A stretch of 64,000 nt of DNA from Cytospora piceicola (lineage: Eukaryota > Ascomycota > Sordariomycetes > Diaporthales > Cytosporaceae), in NCBI GenBank assembly GCA_023375675.1, contig JALQBC010000023.1, positions 310,001 through 374,000 of the forward strand, given 5' to 3'. Below are positions 20,049 through 32,000 of this stretch, one piece after another (positions within the stretch are counted from its first letter, which is position 1; each line of letters opens with the position of its first letter). A program made the position numbers and the translations under genes. A model generated the notes under the pieces. That model was not told where the DNA came from, ran no database searches, and saw only the letters and a list, made by a program, of their open reading frames with translations.

Positions 20049-21119
20049 ATGGGCTTAGCTTTGAAAATCAAGGAAAAGATCACCCCTGACACTCACAAAT
20101 CGAAGAACTCGCAGGGCGGCGAGACCAACATGCACCCCCAAAACAATGCGAGAGGCTCACCCCCCAGCGCATCGGACGTCGAACCCGCCGGCCAGAACGG
20201 CATAGAAAAGACGCAAACTTTCCGGGCTCATAGGCCACGGGACTCTGGAATCGAAATTGGCCATGACTCTCGTTTCATAGAGCATGTCGACGTTGACTCT
20301 TTTGACGCAGAGCAAGGCCCAATTGATACCTCTGGTGCACACACGAAGGACCCAGTGTCGAACCACTTGCCTGACAAAAGCCGCAAACCCTCTGCAGGCG
20401 TTCTTACTCCTGGTGTAGTCGCGGTTGGCGGAGGAAGATACTCGAACGAGCCAGCGGCAGGTCCTTCCCACAAATTACAAACTGAGGGAACCGGTGCTTT
20501 TGTCAGCAGCAAAGCCGGATTCAAACCAGACTACCTGACACTGGAGGACCCGGGGAACAGCACACTCCACAATCGCGACAATCCCCGTCCAAACCTGCAA
20601 AATACACGAGCTTATAAGTCAGATGCACCTCTGGGCATCCCGAAGAGGAGCATTGTGGATGGCTATGGCAAAGATCCGAGCAGTCCTGACAGCAGACTCG
20701 TGATGGAAAAGTCCAGCTCACCACCGAGGAGTGAGGGACACGGCCATAGCCACGGGGCACAACGCCGCAAGCCCATGAACCCAGGAGTCACCCCTGACAC
20801 GTCCGTCAACTATCTTAGAGACTATGCCCCGGATTTCAAGTCTGGAGATCATCCTCCCCGGTCCGATATTGCGCCTTCCAACAATAGCGACAATGAATTT
20901 AGTACAGGACATCAATTCCGGAGGGACTCGAGTGTGGACCGAGCGACTGTACCGTACGCTGGGGAGTTGGACAAAGTGGAAGACATCCAAGGACGTGCAC
21001 ACGACGGCGACGGGCATGGGAAGGACAGCACTCAAAGCACACTTTCTGGGGTCAAGGAGTCTGGTATTGGAAGGGGAGGAATCCACAATGGGGTGGTCGG
21101 ACACGGAGCTAATCGATAA
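20049..21119 (+). CDS. Unknown, largely disordered protein
   Basis: A 356-aa single-exon frame with a good start context (CAAAAATGGG). A TATA-like TATTTAAAT lies about 130 bp upstream. After a short basic amphipathic start (MGLALKIKEKI) almost the whole protein is polar and disorder-prone: Pro, Ser, Gly, Asp, His and Asn dominate and there is no hydrophobic core. Recurring short blocks are RDSGIEIG / RDSSVD / ESGIGRGG, HGHSHGAQRRK and PPRSEGHGH. I know no family for it. The codon use, length and absence of stops make it a believable gene. Fungus-specific stress or conidial proteins often look like this, but that is only analogy. It converges on the TMEM69-like gene. Confidence 0.7.
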   Translation: MGLALKIKEKITPDTHKSKNSQGGETNMHPQNNARGSPPSASDVEPAGQNGIEKTQTFRAHRPRDSGIEIGHDSRFIEHVDVDSFDAEQGPIDTSGAHTKDPVSNHLPDKSRKPSAGVLTPGVVAVGGGRYSNEPAAGPSHKLQTEGTGAFVSSKAGFKPDYLTLEDPGNSTLHNRDNPRPNLQNTRAYKSDAPLGIPKRSIVDGYGKDPSSPDSRLVMEKSSSPPRSEGHGHSHGAQRRKPMNPGVTPDTSVNYLRDYAPDFKSGDHPPRSDIAPSNNSDNEFSTGHQFRRDSSVDRATVPYAGELDKVEDIQGRAHDGDGHGKDSTQSTLSGVKESGIGRGGIHNGVVGHGANR

Positions 21120-21788
21120 GGGTGGTTGGAAGGGTGTGCCGTCAGTTGGCCATTTTTTATTATTGGCCCTCAATTGTACAAGTTTGAACTATATTCCTGG
21201 AGTTTAGAATTTGGTGCGGATATGTGCGGATTCGAATCATCATACCCAACATTGAAGACTCGGTCTCTAGCGTTGTTGTACTGTTTAGTCTCAATTCATA
21301 AAGGACATACCTTGGTATATGATACGTATATTAAATACTGAAGTACATGCTCCCATCGGGTGCGCATGTGACAATCGTCCTCGTTGATGCTATATTCATT
21401 GGGCCCGGGTTCAGTCCGCTGCTGCCTCCGAACCACAAGTGTGATCCAATGATTCTAGCTGGGTTCTTGACATATCCGAGTGGAAACACATAACTTCTGG
21501 AACAACCAGACTATATGCTGCGCATTTGATTAGTATGCATACCTAGGTAGGTGCTCGTGTGAGACAAGGCGCCAGTTCCTTCCAACCAGTTTCGCTACAA
21601 TCGCGAAAGAGACCAAGCCATGAGGCCCCCCAGCATCGAATTAGAAATAAGAAACGACTTTGCAGTAATAATGAGCCTCTCCCTAACCGGAGGCTGAGAA
21701 CTACAGTAATTCTTCTAGCCGAGATCCGAACCAAATGCCAGTATATGATGCAAACCGGAACGCCCCGCCAGAACCGCCTAATTCATGC
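21120..21788. other. Convergent spacer
   Basis: 669 bp between the disordered-protein gene (+) and the TMEM69-like gene (-). It has a CTAGGTAGGT palindrome at 21540-21554. No gene is supported. Confidence 0.55.
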
Positions 21789-22090
21789 TTACTCGGACTT
21801 GTCATCCTTCTTGTCATCCTTCTTGTCATCCTTCTTGTCATCCTTCTTGTCACCTCCCTCCTTGTCGTCTTTCTTCTCGTCGCCTCCATCCTGCTTCTCG
21901 CCGCCGCCTTCCTTCTTGTCACTGCTTTCGTCTTTCTTCTCATCTCCGTCCTCTTTCTCACCCACATTCTTCTCCCCATCCGACTTCTTGCTGTCCTTCT
22001 TCTCACTCTCATTGCCATTGCCCTCGTCCTTCTTGGCATCATCCTTCTTGGCATCATCCTTCTTGGCATCGTCTTTCTTGTCCTCCTTCT
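21789..22090 (-). repeat. Coding minisatellite, 12-bp unit (Lys-Lys-Asp-Asp)
   Basis: The + strand reads CTTCTTGTCATC several times in a row at about 21801-21852, and diverged copies such as CTTCTTGGCATCATC follow at about 22028-22080. On the coding strand this gives KKDD and KKDDA units in the C-terminal tail of the TMEM69-like protein. The near-identical copies imply recent slippage. Confidence 0.85.
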
Positions 22091-23320
22091 TGCTCTTCTT
22101 CTCATCTTCCTTCTTTTGCTTCTCTTCCTCTTGCTTCTTCTTCTTCTCCTCTTCTTCCTTCTTCTTCTTGTTCTTCTCCCTCTCCTTGACCTCCATCTTC
22201 TCCCACTTCTCCTCAGCCAGCGCATCGTGGCCCTCCTTGTGGAACTTCTCCCTCAACTCAGTGAGGCGCGGCTTGTCCGCACCGACCTTCTCCCGGCCGA
22301 TCAGGCTTATGAAAAGAGAGACACCGACGATAGCAGTCAGCACGAATCGGTAGGTGCCGTACCACATGGGAGTCCAGGCGCGGGTGGTAGCCCGTGCGTC
22401 GGCGAAGTACATGAATGTGAATGCGGCGAATTGGGCGGTCAGGGCGCCTTGCACGGGCATGAGCATTGTGGGCCAGGCGATTATGGGTGCCAGGACACCG
22501 AGTCCGTAGCGGAAGTTCGCGCGCGCCTTGTTGGGCTGCTTTTCAGCAAATTCCATACCCTGTATAGCGAGTCGGTCAGCCAAGCGCCCATGCATGTTCA
22601 GTCATGGGCTACGGTCGATGATTGACTTACCCAGTGAATGGCGCCCAAGAAGGACAATATTATGGCACCGTAGCCAACCTGGATCGGCTCGAGGAGGTGC
22701 AGATAGTGCGCGGCGTTCTCGTGGCTCATGAGGAAGTGGTTGATGAACTGCGACTGGGAGGGCCATTCTGTGTTCATGTCCCAGCTGAAGTAAACCGTCG
22801 CAAGCGAGGTTCCTAGGTAGGGAAGTGTGCCGGCAAGACCCAGCTTGTAGGCTATGGGCGGGACAGACTGGAGTGACAGTGTGTCTATCAGCCGGTTCTA
22901 ATTTGAACACACGTGTCAGCCAATTGCTCATGTTTGCGTTTGATCTTTTCCGCCTGTACGTACAACATCCTTCTTCACGCCCTCTGTCGTATTCGGGTCT
23001 TCTGGCTTCAGTGTTGGACCCTCGTACGAAGGTCGAACGGACGACTCGATGGTAACCCCCTCCGGGTTGCTCTCCAGCTTCCTCTGAGCCACCTCCTTCT
23101 CAAACTCAATATCGGGCTTGTTCTTGTCGGCAAATTGTGCCCGTTGTATCAAAGGAACCAGCTGTGTCGACGACGACGTAGCGGGGGCTCTGGCTCGCCA
23201 TGATGCTGTGTTGGAGGTTGGTTTTCGTATCTGGGACGTCGCGAAGGGGGCAATTGAGGCCGGAGTCTTGGGCAGACCTCGAGCCGAGGCGCTCAGTAGG
23301 GGTCTTGTGGTTCGAAGCAT
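21789..23320 (-). CDS. DUF3429 / TMEM69-like mitochondrial membrane protein with long charged tail
   Basis: Exons 23320..22964, 22897..22631 and 22559..21789 give 464 aa. Introns are 66 nt (GTACGT...TTAG) and 71 nt (GTAAGT...ACAG), and both fall between codons. The first 45 residues are Arg/Ser/Ala-rich without acids, a mitochondrial presequence. The DUF3429 core covers about 120-300: PPIAYKLGLAGTLPYLGTSL, the conserved ILSFLGAIHWGMEFAE helix, YGLGVLAPIIAWPTM, and two more hydrophobic helices, so about five membrane spans. Human TMEM69 is the known relative; no function is established. From about residue 329 to the end the protein is almost only Lys, Asp and Glu, coded by tandem repeats of a 12-bp unit. 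This tail is much longer than I would expect for the family and may be lineage-specific. Confidence 0.9.
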
Positions 23321-23382
23321 CGTTATCGGTGTTCCCTAGCAGTAGACTGCTTCTTTACAAGTCGCACAGGAGGAATTGGTAT

Positions 23383-23424
23383 AGTATGGTATGGTATGGT
23401 ATGATATGGTATGAGTATGGTATC
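23383..23424. repeat. (TATGG)n microsatellite
   Basis: Imperfect array of the pentamer TATGG with variants TATGA, about 8 units, just upstream of the TMEM69-like gene start (minus strand). Confidence 0.85.
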
Positions 23425-24604
23425 TGGTACAGCGGCAGTCGCGGAATGTTCAATTGGTGGGAGTTGTGCGAGATGCGCTGGTTGTCGAAAGGGGAATTGG
23501 CAACGTCTATATTCTGCTTGAAAGCCAAGAAATCTCCGAGCGATTTGATCAGAGACCCAACTTTTCCGTCATCATGTTTCCTTTGAAACTTGAAGTTTGA
23601 TCTTGTTGAAGACCGGCGTCGTCGTTAGTGTTACACGGTATTGACGTCAGTCCCGGCTTTGCGTCATTCGCCTGTGCATGGCCGTTCCGGAACGCCCATG
23701 TCCACGCCCCAGTCTATTTCTGAAAGCTCTTGAACGTTGACCCGTTTCAGTTGCTCTGTTAGCCGCAATGTCCTTATCCGTATGTTTAGTGGAAGGATTA
23801 GGTCGGCATATAGGACTGGACAAGAGAGCAAGCCGACTAAGTTGAGAACAGAACCATAATCATTTTTTGGAAACCCTCTCTGATTGGACGAACATACAAA
23901 ACCGCTGCTTGCATATGGGTCCGTACACGAAGGCAGAGACGACTGCAATCTGAGTCTGAGATACCCCGATTTACCTTGCAGATGGCCCCAGTTTGGGAGA
24001 TACTTAGTAGCAGCACCACTCGTCGCAATCAAGTTCCGTCCCTGGTCTAGACCTGTTGTACTTTGGTACATAGATGTCTCCAGGGACGACACCGTGCTTT
24101 CCCCTTCCCCGGCTGCCCGGTACTGATCTTATCCTGGGCCTGGGCTCCGGCACTTCGGCAGCTGAACGGGGTCATGGAGCCTGTATACCTACTAAGTAGG
24201 TAGGTACCTAGGTAGTGTAAATGGCCCGCACAGTCAGCCACGTGGATTATGGACCTGCTTTGGTCAGTAATAGACATGGTCTGATAGTCTGGTTATACGT
24301 AGTATAGCCAAGGTTATGGCATGTTTATACACAGTAACTTGAGGTGGTTCAATTAGGCAGCTTTGACAATTGAACGTAAGATGGCTATAGACGACTCCTC
24401 TCCCAGTTTCATACAATTGGTGGATGTGTGTGTAGAGTACCTGCAAACGATAGGGTGTTAGGCATCGTGGTTAGTAGTAAATGGCCATGTCAGGGAGTTG
24501 TTGGCTGCCTAGGTAGGTATAGACAAGGCACAGACTGGGGACCCAGCAGACTGGAGAGAGTACTCTGTACCTACTATGTATATAGGTACTTAAGTAAGTA
24601 CGAG

Positions 24605-24613
24605 TTATATTAC
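24605..24613. repeat. Target-site duplication, left copy
   Basis: TTATATTAC, identical to the copy at 25040-25048 on the other side of the element. Confidence 0.85.
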
Positions 24614-25039
24614 CGGTCTGTCTAAAAAAATAGTCCTAAAACGATAGTCTGATAGGGTATTAACCGCTTTCGGCAACACAACCAGCGAGTTTCACCAAGA
24701 ACTTCCACTCCCTAATTCCACATTCTCTTAATTGAAAACCGCCAGCTCAGAACTCATAATTAAATCTCAGCGCCGCAGGCCCTTAAGCAGAGAATTGGAA
24801 ATAGCGCTCTGGCTCCTCCGAGGAAGGGGGGTGGGGGTCCCCTCTGGGGCACCCCCCTCCCGCAGGGTAGGCCGAGCAAGACAACCTCGAGATGCTTAGT
24901 CACGTCGATGGACCGTGTACGAGAATTCTAAGATGGACCGTGCACTCGAGTGATCGGCACCGAAATGGCTGTAGAAATTCTAAAAGCGGTTAATGCCCTA
25001 TCAGACTATCGTTTTAGGACTATTTTTTTAGACAGACCG
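24614..25039. mobile_element. MULE-like MITE with long terminal inverted repeats
   Basis: A 426-bp element. Its left end begins CGGTCTGTCTAAAAAAATAG. The right end is the reverse complement of the same sequence, and the match runs about 57 bp with one mismatch (GGGTATT vs GGGCATT). It is flanked on both sides by the identical 9-mer TTATATTAC (24605-24613 and 25040-25048). A 9-bp duplication and long terminal repeats fit Mutator-like (MULE) elements. There is no ORF of note inside, so it is non-autonomous. The centre has a G-run/C-run palindrome (about 24825-24863). The intact duplication and near-identical ends suggest a recent insertion. Confidence 0.88.
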
Positions 25040-25048
25040 TTATATTAC
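25040..25048. repeat. Target-site duplication, right copy
   Basis: TTATATTAC directly after the right terminal inverted repeat; it matches the left copy in all nine bases. Confidence 0.85.
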
Positions 25049-26050
25049 TGGTAGTGTATAAGTATATCAGGGATGCGGTACTTGATAGCATACAAGTCAG
25101 AGTGTATACCCTACTGTGGTAGCTTGTTACCTTTAGGTACACCTGGGCAGTACAGATGAGGATATCCCCAGCTATCTAGGCAGTATATGGAAATGGTGAA
25201 GGTACCTAGGTAGTCTATAAAGCTTTGATAGGTTGTTTTTTCCTTTCTGCATGATGCATGTGTGCACATGTGGTCGTCTAAGCTCCACTGTAAGCTCCAC
25301 TACTGTTTGTTGATGTGACGTGTGGAACAGCTTGAACAGCTCAGGGCCTGGCCCCGGCCCCCTACATAGCTTACTTAAGTAGGTACCCCGCCCCTGAGCC
25401 ACCAGTGCCACCCTTGCTCTCTGGGGCCCTGGACAAGCATGCAGGTGTTTATTGGCAGGAGCACTCAGCGACAGGACGATACAGTTCTGAAAATCGTCAT
25501 CTGCGCCACACCTTCCCCCTCTATCAGCGGCTGACGTCGACAAGGATTCCCGTTTCCAAGTCCGCCAGTTTGCTGTTCAACCTCAGACAACAATCCCTTT
25601 CTAGCTATTTGCCTTTCTTGCTACAATTCCCTATGCTCAAGTCTCGTCAGGTGGTTATTGCTTGTCGTCAAAGACGAGTTTAAAGTTGCTGTCAAGATAT
25701 CGAAGAAGGCACTTACATATCGAAGCCTTTCCTTCGAGTAAGTAGGTGTACCCACTACACCTCCCGCTGCCATGAAATGACGCCGACGTTCACTTAATGT
25801 TGGAAGCTTGGCTAATGATTTCCGGTAACCCAGCACGTTTAGAACATCCTTTTTCTACGATTAACGACATTACATACCTTCCGCCCTCTCCATAACACAT
25901 CTACGACTGAACCCGACCACGAGACATTTGGCTGTCGTGCTTCGTTCCTGTCTTCGACCTGTGCCTTGTGCCGAGTTCCATGCCCTCCCTAACATAACCT
26001 ACATTTCTCCTCATCCCAGGCCTGGGTAAACGGCCAACCAACCGCCCATC

Positions 26051-29000
26051 ATGCTTGAAGGTCTCGTTGCGGGTTTGCTCAACCGTTTTCTGGGCATGTA
26101 CGTCAAGAACTTCGATCCAACACAGCTCAAAGTAGGAATCTGGTCTGGAGACGTCAAGCTGCGCAACCTCGAGCTTCGCAAAGAAGCACTCGATCAGCTC
26201 AAGCTCCCAATTAATGTCGCGGAGGGCTACCTCGGCGAGCTGACCCTGGTGATCCCTTGGTCTAACCTTCGTGGTGCGCCTGTCAAGATCTTTATCGAGG
26301 ATGTCTTCCTACTAGCAAGTCCGAAAGAGGAGGCACAATACAATGAAGATGAAGAGGAGCGCAGGAAGCAGAGGATCAAGATGGAGAAGTTGGACTCCGC
26401 CGAGCTGCTGAAGGAACGTTCGCAAGAAGGACTGACACAAGAGGAGCAAAAGAAGAGCCAGAGTTTCACCGATAGTTTGGTCACCAAGATCGTCGACAAC
26501 CTGCAAGTCACGGTCAAGAACATCCATGTGCGGTATGAAGACTCAATATCCGCTCCGGGTCACCCCTTTGCTCTGGGGGTTACTCTGGAAGAGTTCAGCG
26601 CCATCAGCACCGACGGCAACTGGAAGCCGACCTTCATCCAGGACTCCTCCACGACCACACACAAGATGGCCACGTTAGGTGCCCTGTCAGTATACTGGAA
26701 TACGGATACAAAACTGTATGGCTCAGGACGGGAGTCCGTCACTTCAGGAGGGCCGCCGATGGCTCATGACGAGATGATCAAGACTTTCAAGGCCATGATC
26801 GGCAATACCGATGACAACAACGGAGTCCATCATCAGTTCATCTTGAAGCCTGTTAGTGGGCAAGCCAAGATTGAAATGGACAAGTCAGGGGATGTGAAAG
26901 CTCCGAAATGGAAGGCGAATCTACTCTTCGACGAAATCGGCCTCGTCCTTGACGACCATCAATATCGAGATGCACTAATGATGGTGGACCTGTTCCACTA
27001 CTTCATCCGTCATCAAGAGTACAAGAAATACCAACCGAAAGGTGTCACACCGTCAGAAGATCCACGTGCATGGCTCAAATTTGCCGGTGAAGCAGTCCTT
27101 CGCAAGATACACGAGCGAAACCGAAGATGGTCGTGGGAGTATTTCAAAGAGCGCCGCGATGACCGCCTGCGGTACATCGAGCTCTTCAGAAAGAAGAAGC
27201 AAAGTCAACAGTTATCCGCCGGGGAGAACGAGGACCTCAGCAAGCTCGAGTGGAAGCTGGACTACGAAGACCTGCGCTTCTGGAGGTCATTGGCCCGCAA
27301 CCAGCTTAAGAAGGAGAATGCCGCAGCCCTGAGGAACCAGCCACATAAACAAGAACATCAACAGCAAGGATGGGTGTCCTGGATGTGGGGTTCCAAGCCA
27401 CAGGAGCACAGCACTACTGCCGATGAGAACACGCAGATGACTGAGCAGCAGCGGCAGGAGCTGTATGAAGCCATTGATTGGGACGAGAAATCAGCTCTAG
27501 CAGAATCGGTTGAAACACCAAGGGATGCCCTCAAATTCCAGGTCGAGGCGTCACTGAGCACTGGAAGCTTCACCTTGAGGCAAAGCCCACACGAGAACAC
27601 TAAAGACTTGCTCAGTCTACACTTCGATGTCTTCAAGGCCAAAGCCCTCGCACGTCCGGACTCTTTCCTCACTGATGTCAGCCTCGGTGGCCTTCGCGTT
27701 GATGATGGTACCACACCCGACAGCCTGTTCACGGAGATTGTGCGGGTCAAGGATGCACCGAAAAAAAAGAAGCAGAGACGTCTTTCCATCATCGAGCTGG
27801 AGGAGACTAGTGACGAAGCCTTCTTCCAGCTGCAGTTGGAGCAAAATCCGTTAGACGGACAGGGTGACCTTGCCGTCAAGGCCAAGCTCAAACCGCTTGA
27901 AATTGTTTGGAACCCGAACGTCGTTGTTGGAGTCGTCGACTTCTTCCGACCCCCTGACCGCCACATGGAGTCTATCACTGCGCTCATGGAGACAGCCGGA
28001 GCCACTGTCGAAGACCTAAGGCAGCAGACAAGAGCGGGTCTCGAATTCGCCTTGGAAGAACACAAGACCATCAATGCCATGCTGGACCTGCAAGCTCCCC
28101 TCATAATCATACCGGAGAGCATCACGACCCGCAAGTCAACATGCTTGATTCTTGATGCCGGTCACATCAGTGTCAACTCTGAGCTGGTAGATAAGGATAC
28201 CATGAAGGAAGTGCACTCGAAACAGAAAGACGCGTACACGGACGAGGACTTCAAACGCCTCGAATCTCTTATGTACGACAAATTCATCGTCAAGCTCACC
28301 TCCATGCAGCTGCTCATCGGCCCATCGATCGAGGAAACAAAGTCGCAGCTTATAGAGAAGAATGAGGAGCTGAAGATGCACATTGTTGAAGAAATAAACA
28401 TCGACTTCCTCGTTCAGCTGTCAATTCTGCCGAAAGCTCCAAACCTCGCCAAACTTCGGGTTTCAGGCCATCTTCCTCTTCTCCATGTGGCTGTGTCCGA
28501 TACCAAATACAAGAGCCTCATGAAGCTTATCGACGTGGCACTGCCCAAATTCGGCGATGAGACTGCGCCGGAACAAGCGGACTTTAATCGACCGCGGCTT
28601 CAAAGCAACGTGTCCGCGCGGTCAAATCGCTCTGGCCAACTGCATAGTCCCAAGCAGCGACGCAGAGGGTCCTCTCAGCTGATTCCCTTCGCCGGTTCAA
28701 AGGATCAAGCTATCGTTTTGGACGACATCGATGAGGATGAAGATGACTTTGCCGACGCTGATGACGGCCAGTCTGACAACATCCAGCTCAGAGTGAAGCA
28801 GAAGACTTTCGAGCTGAACTTTACTGTGGATGAGTTGCGTGGGTCGTTGTACAAGAGTGACCCCGACGGAAGAAAGCCAGATACTCTCCTTGTTGAGCTT
28901 ATCGCGCAAAGCTTCGAGGTGAATTTCTTTTTGAGGCCGTTTGACATGGTTGCCGATGTCTCCCTTGGCTCGGTCACCGTCGACGACTTTGTCGCTCATC

Positions 29001-32000
29001 CCTCGGCGGAATTCAAGTCGATTGTCTCTTCAGGCGACACCGAGGATAAGAAAGCACATCGCGCTCTTGTCAAGGTCAATGTCGTTCGCGTGAAGAAGGA
29101 CTCCCCAGAGTTCATGTCGGTCTATGAAGGTGTCGAGACCAATGTGAACATGGCTATCACCACCATCAACCTTGTTGTCACCCGGAAGACACTACTTACC
29201 CTGCTGGACTTCGTCCTGGTCACTTTTACCAACCCCGGGGGCAACAACCAAACGAAACAGAAGGCCATCACTGATGATGGTTCGGAAGTTGACATTGCTG
29301 TCGAGCCTGCAGAACCAGAGCCGCAGACTCAGGCCGGTGCCATTAGGGTGAAGGTCGATCTCAAGAGTATCCAGCTCGTTCTCAACAATGATGGTATACG
29401 TCTGGCAACTCTCTCGTTCAACCACGCAGACATTGGTGTCTTCATTTTCGGCAGTACGATGCGTGTTAACACAAAGCTGGGAGACCTCAGCCTCGTGGAC
29501 GATGTGAACCTTGGCGTTCCGGTAGACTCATCTATTCGCAAACTGATTACCATACAAGGAGATGATCTTCTCGACTTCAGATACGAAACCTTTGATTCCA
29601 AGAATGAGAAGTCGTACCCAGGGTATGATTCGTCGATATACCTGCGCGCTGGATCCATCAAGGTCAATTTCCTGGAAGAGCCATTCCGCAAGATTGTCGA
29701 CTTCATGGTCAAATTCGGCAAGATGCAGGCTATCTACAATGCCGCACGACAGGCTGCGGCCAACCAAGCCCAACAACTGCAGCAGAGCAGCAGTCGCATC
29801 AAGCTGGACGTGGTCATCAACACGCCAATCGTGGTCTTTCCTAGTGACATGTCCCCTGGGATGCCCAACCGAGATCTCGTCACCGCGTATCTCGGAGAGA
29901 TTTATGCGCAGAACAAGTTTGCCCCTCTTGATGATTCGGAATACTCGGATATTGCAATGAAGATGTCTGCTGGAATTCGCAACGTCAGGCTCACCAGCTT
30001 GTTCCACTATGCCGACGGCCAATCCGAGGAGCTGGAGCTTATCGACCACGTTGACCTAGGCTTTAATATGGTATATGCAGAGCATAAGCAAGGTGCCAAG
30101 CGGCCCGAGCTGGAAATCGAAGGCAGCATGACCGACTTAAACCTCAAGATCACCCAGTATCAGATCAAGGCCCTGCTGGCCATTTCAAGATCGGTTCCTG
30201 CTGCATTCTCGGGAGACCCAGATATACAAGCCGAGCAAGCCGAGCAAGACGTTGACTATGGCACTCTGCAGCGTGCTCGAACATTGCCAGTATCACAGAA
30301 TACAAGCCAGGATGATGGCATCGATATGAAGCCGGAGCTTGGCAGCAATCAAGCTATGTGGACCAAGCTTGATCTTGCTTTCAAAGTGCCCACCATTGGT
30401 CTGGAGCTGATCAACGCTACTGAAGGCCAGGCAGTCGGCAGTCTGGAAAAAGCAAGCTTGGGCAGGTTCAGTCTGGATGATAGCAGTCTTAAAACCCGAG
30501 TGCAGTCCAACGGTAGCCTTGAGGCGGAGTTTGTCATCCAGAGCTTCACCATCGCTGACTCTCGCCCCGGAGAAACGAACAAGTTCCGTCGGGTCATGAC
30601 GAGCGGCAACAAGAGCGTACAACAATTTATGGCCAGCGTGACCATGACGGGTGGAAAAGACCGCAACCTTATCGCAATGGCTGCCATTGACTCCCCAAGA
30701 ATCATCTTCGCTCTGGATTACCTCTTTGCCCTGCAAGATTTCGTCATGACAGGCCTAGCAGTTGATGAGTCCAGCCCTATGGACGGGGAGGACATGGAGA
30801 CACCAGAGGAAAGTGATGCCGATAGCATGCAAGTCAGCATTTCTCGGCGCGAGTCCAGCATCAAGTCGCCTGCATTGCCGATACGCACAAGATCACCAAA
30901 GTCTGACCAGAAGGGGTCAGAAGATTCGAAGATGACCATTGCCTTCCGCGTCAATATTGTCGACGCTCAGGTGATTCTCATCGCCAACCCCCTCAGCTCA
31001 AGCAGCGAGGCAATCGTCTTGGGCACTAAGCAGGTACTTTTATCCCAGCAGCATGCGCTGACCTTCCAGGTCTCGGAAGTTGGCATGTTCCTGTGCCGCA
31101 TGGACCGATTTGAGGACTCGAGGCTTCGGATCATTGATGACTTCTCGGTCCAAATGTCCATGGACAGCTCGCGACCAGACCTGACAAGTCTTCACATCGA
31201 TATCGAGCCGCTCATCCTGCGGCTCTCGCTGAGAGATATTCTGCTCGCGCTCCAGATCATCAGCAAAGCATCAGAGCTTTCCGGAAATGACGACGATAAA
31301 AAAGACCAGAATAAACCTGGTGCCGCAGATCAGAAAGCGAAGGAACTTGGAAAGGTTGGGATGAAACAGCGTACTGCTAGTGGCAAGGGGAACTCGACCG
31401 TTGCCAACAAGGCGAAGTCTGGCAAGCAAACTGTCGCACCAAATGCACGCAGTAGCGAAGCTCGAGGCCAGCCTCATGATCTTGCTAAGAAGCCGAGAAG
31501 ACGTGAGGAGCTCTCCGCCACCATCGATGGCATTCGCGTTGTTTTGATCGGGGACCTGCATGAGCTGCCCATTGTGGATCTCAGCATCAAGAACTTCACC
31601 GCTACTGCTGAAGACTGGTCGTCAAGCCTCAAGGCTGAGGTACCGATAGAGATGTACGTTAATGTTTACAACTTCTCGAAGTCGACCTGGGAACCTCTAC
31701 TCGAGCCATGGGCAGTCGGCCTTGGCGTTGCCAAGGAGCAGGAAACCGGTCTCCTCTCTGTTGACATTGCATCGCGGAAGACTTTTGATGTCACAATAAC
31801 AACGAACACTATTGCTCTTGCATCGAAGTCGTTCGATTTCCTTACACAGGATGAAGACGTCCTAGCCAAGCCCAGAGGAACTGAGTCGCCATATCGCATT
31901 CGGAACTACACGGGCTTCGAAGCTGTCGTGCGCAGCAAGAATCCCAACAGCGAAGAAGATATTAGCGTGCGCCTTGAAGATGGACAGGAGGCACCTTGGA

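Larger units (their letters stand above)
23321..26050. other. Long spacer with transposon and repeats
   Basis: 2.7 kb between the TMEM69-like gene and VPS13, which are divergent. It contains a TATGG microsatellite, the 426-bp inverted-repeat element and many CTAGGTA palindromes (24185-24216, 24508-24520, 24575-24600, 25200-25215, 25375-25390). The last 250 bp before VPS13 is pyrimidine-rich leader. No gene is supported. Confidence 0.6.

Noticed and set aside
21701..22625. Long ORFs on both strands over the TMEM69-like tail (Leu-, Ser- or Arg-rich)
   Set aside because: They are frame shadows of the 12-bp repeat array; the minus-strand frame alone continues into the DUF3429 core through good introns.
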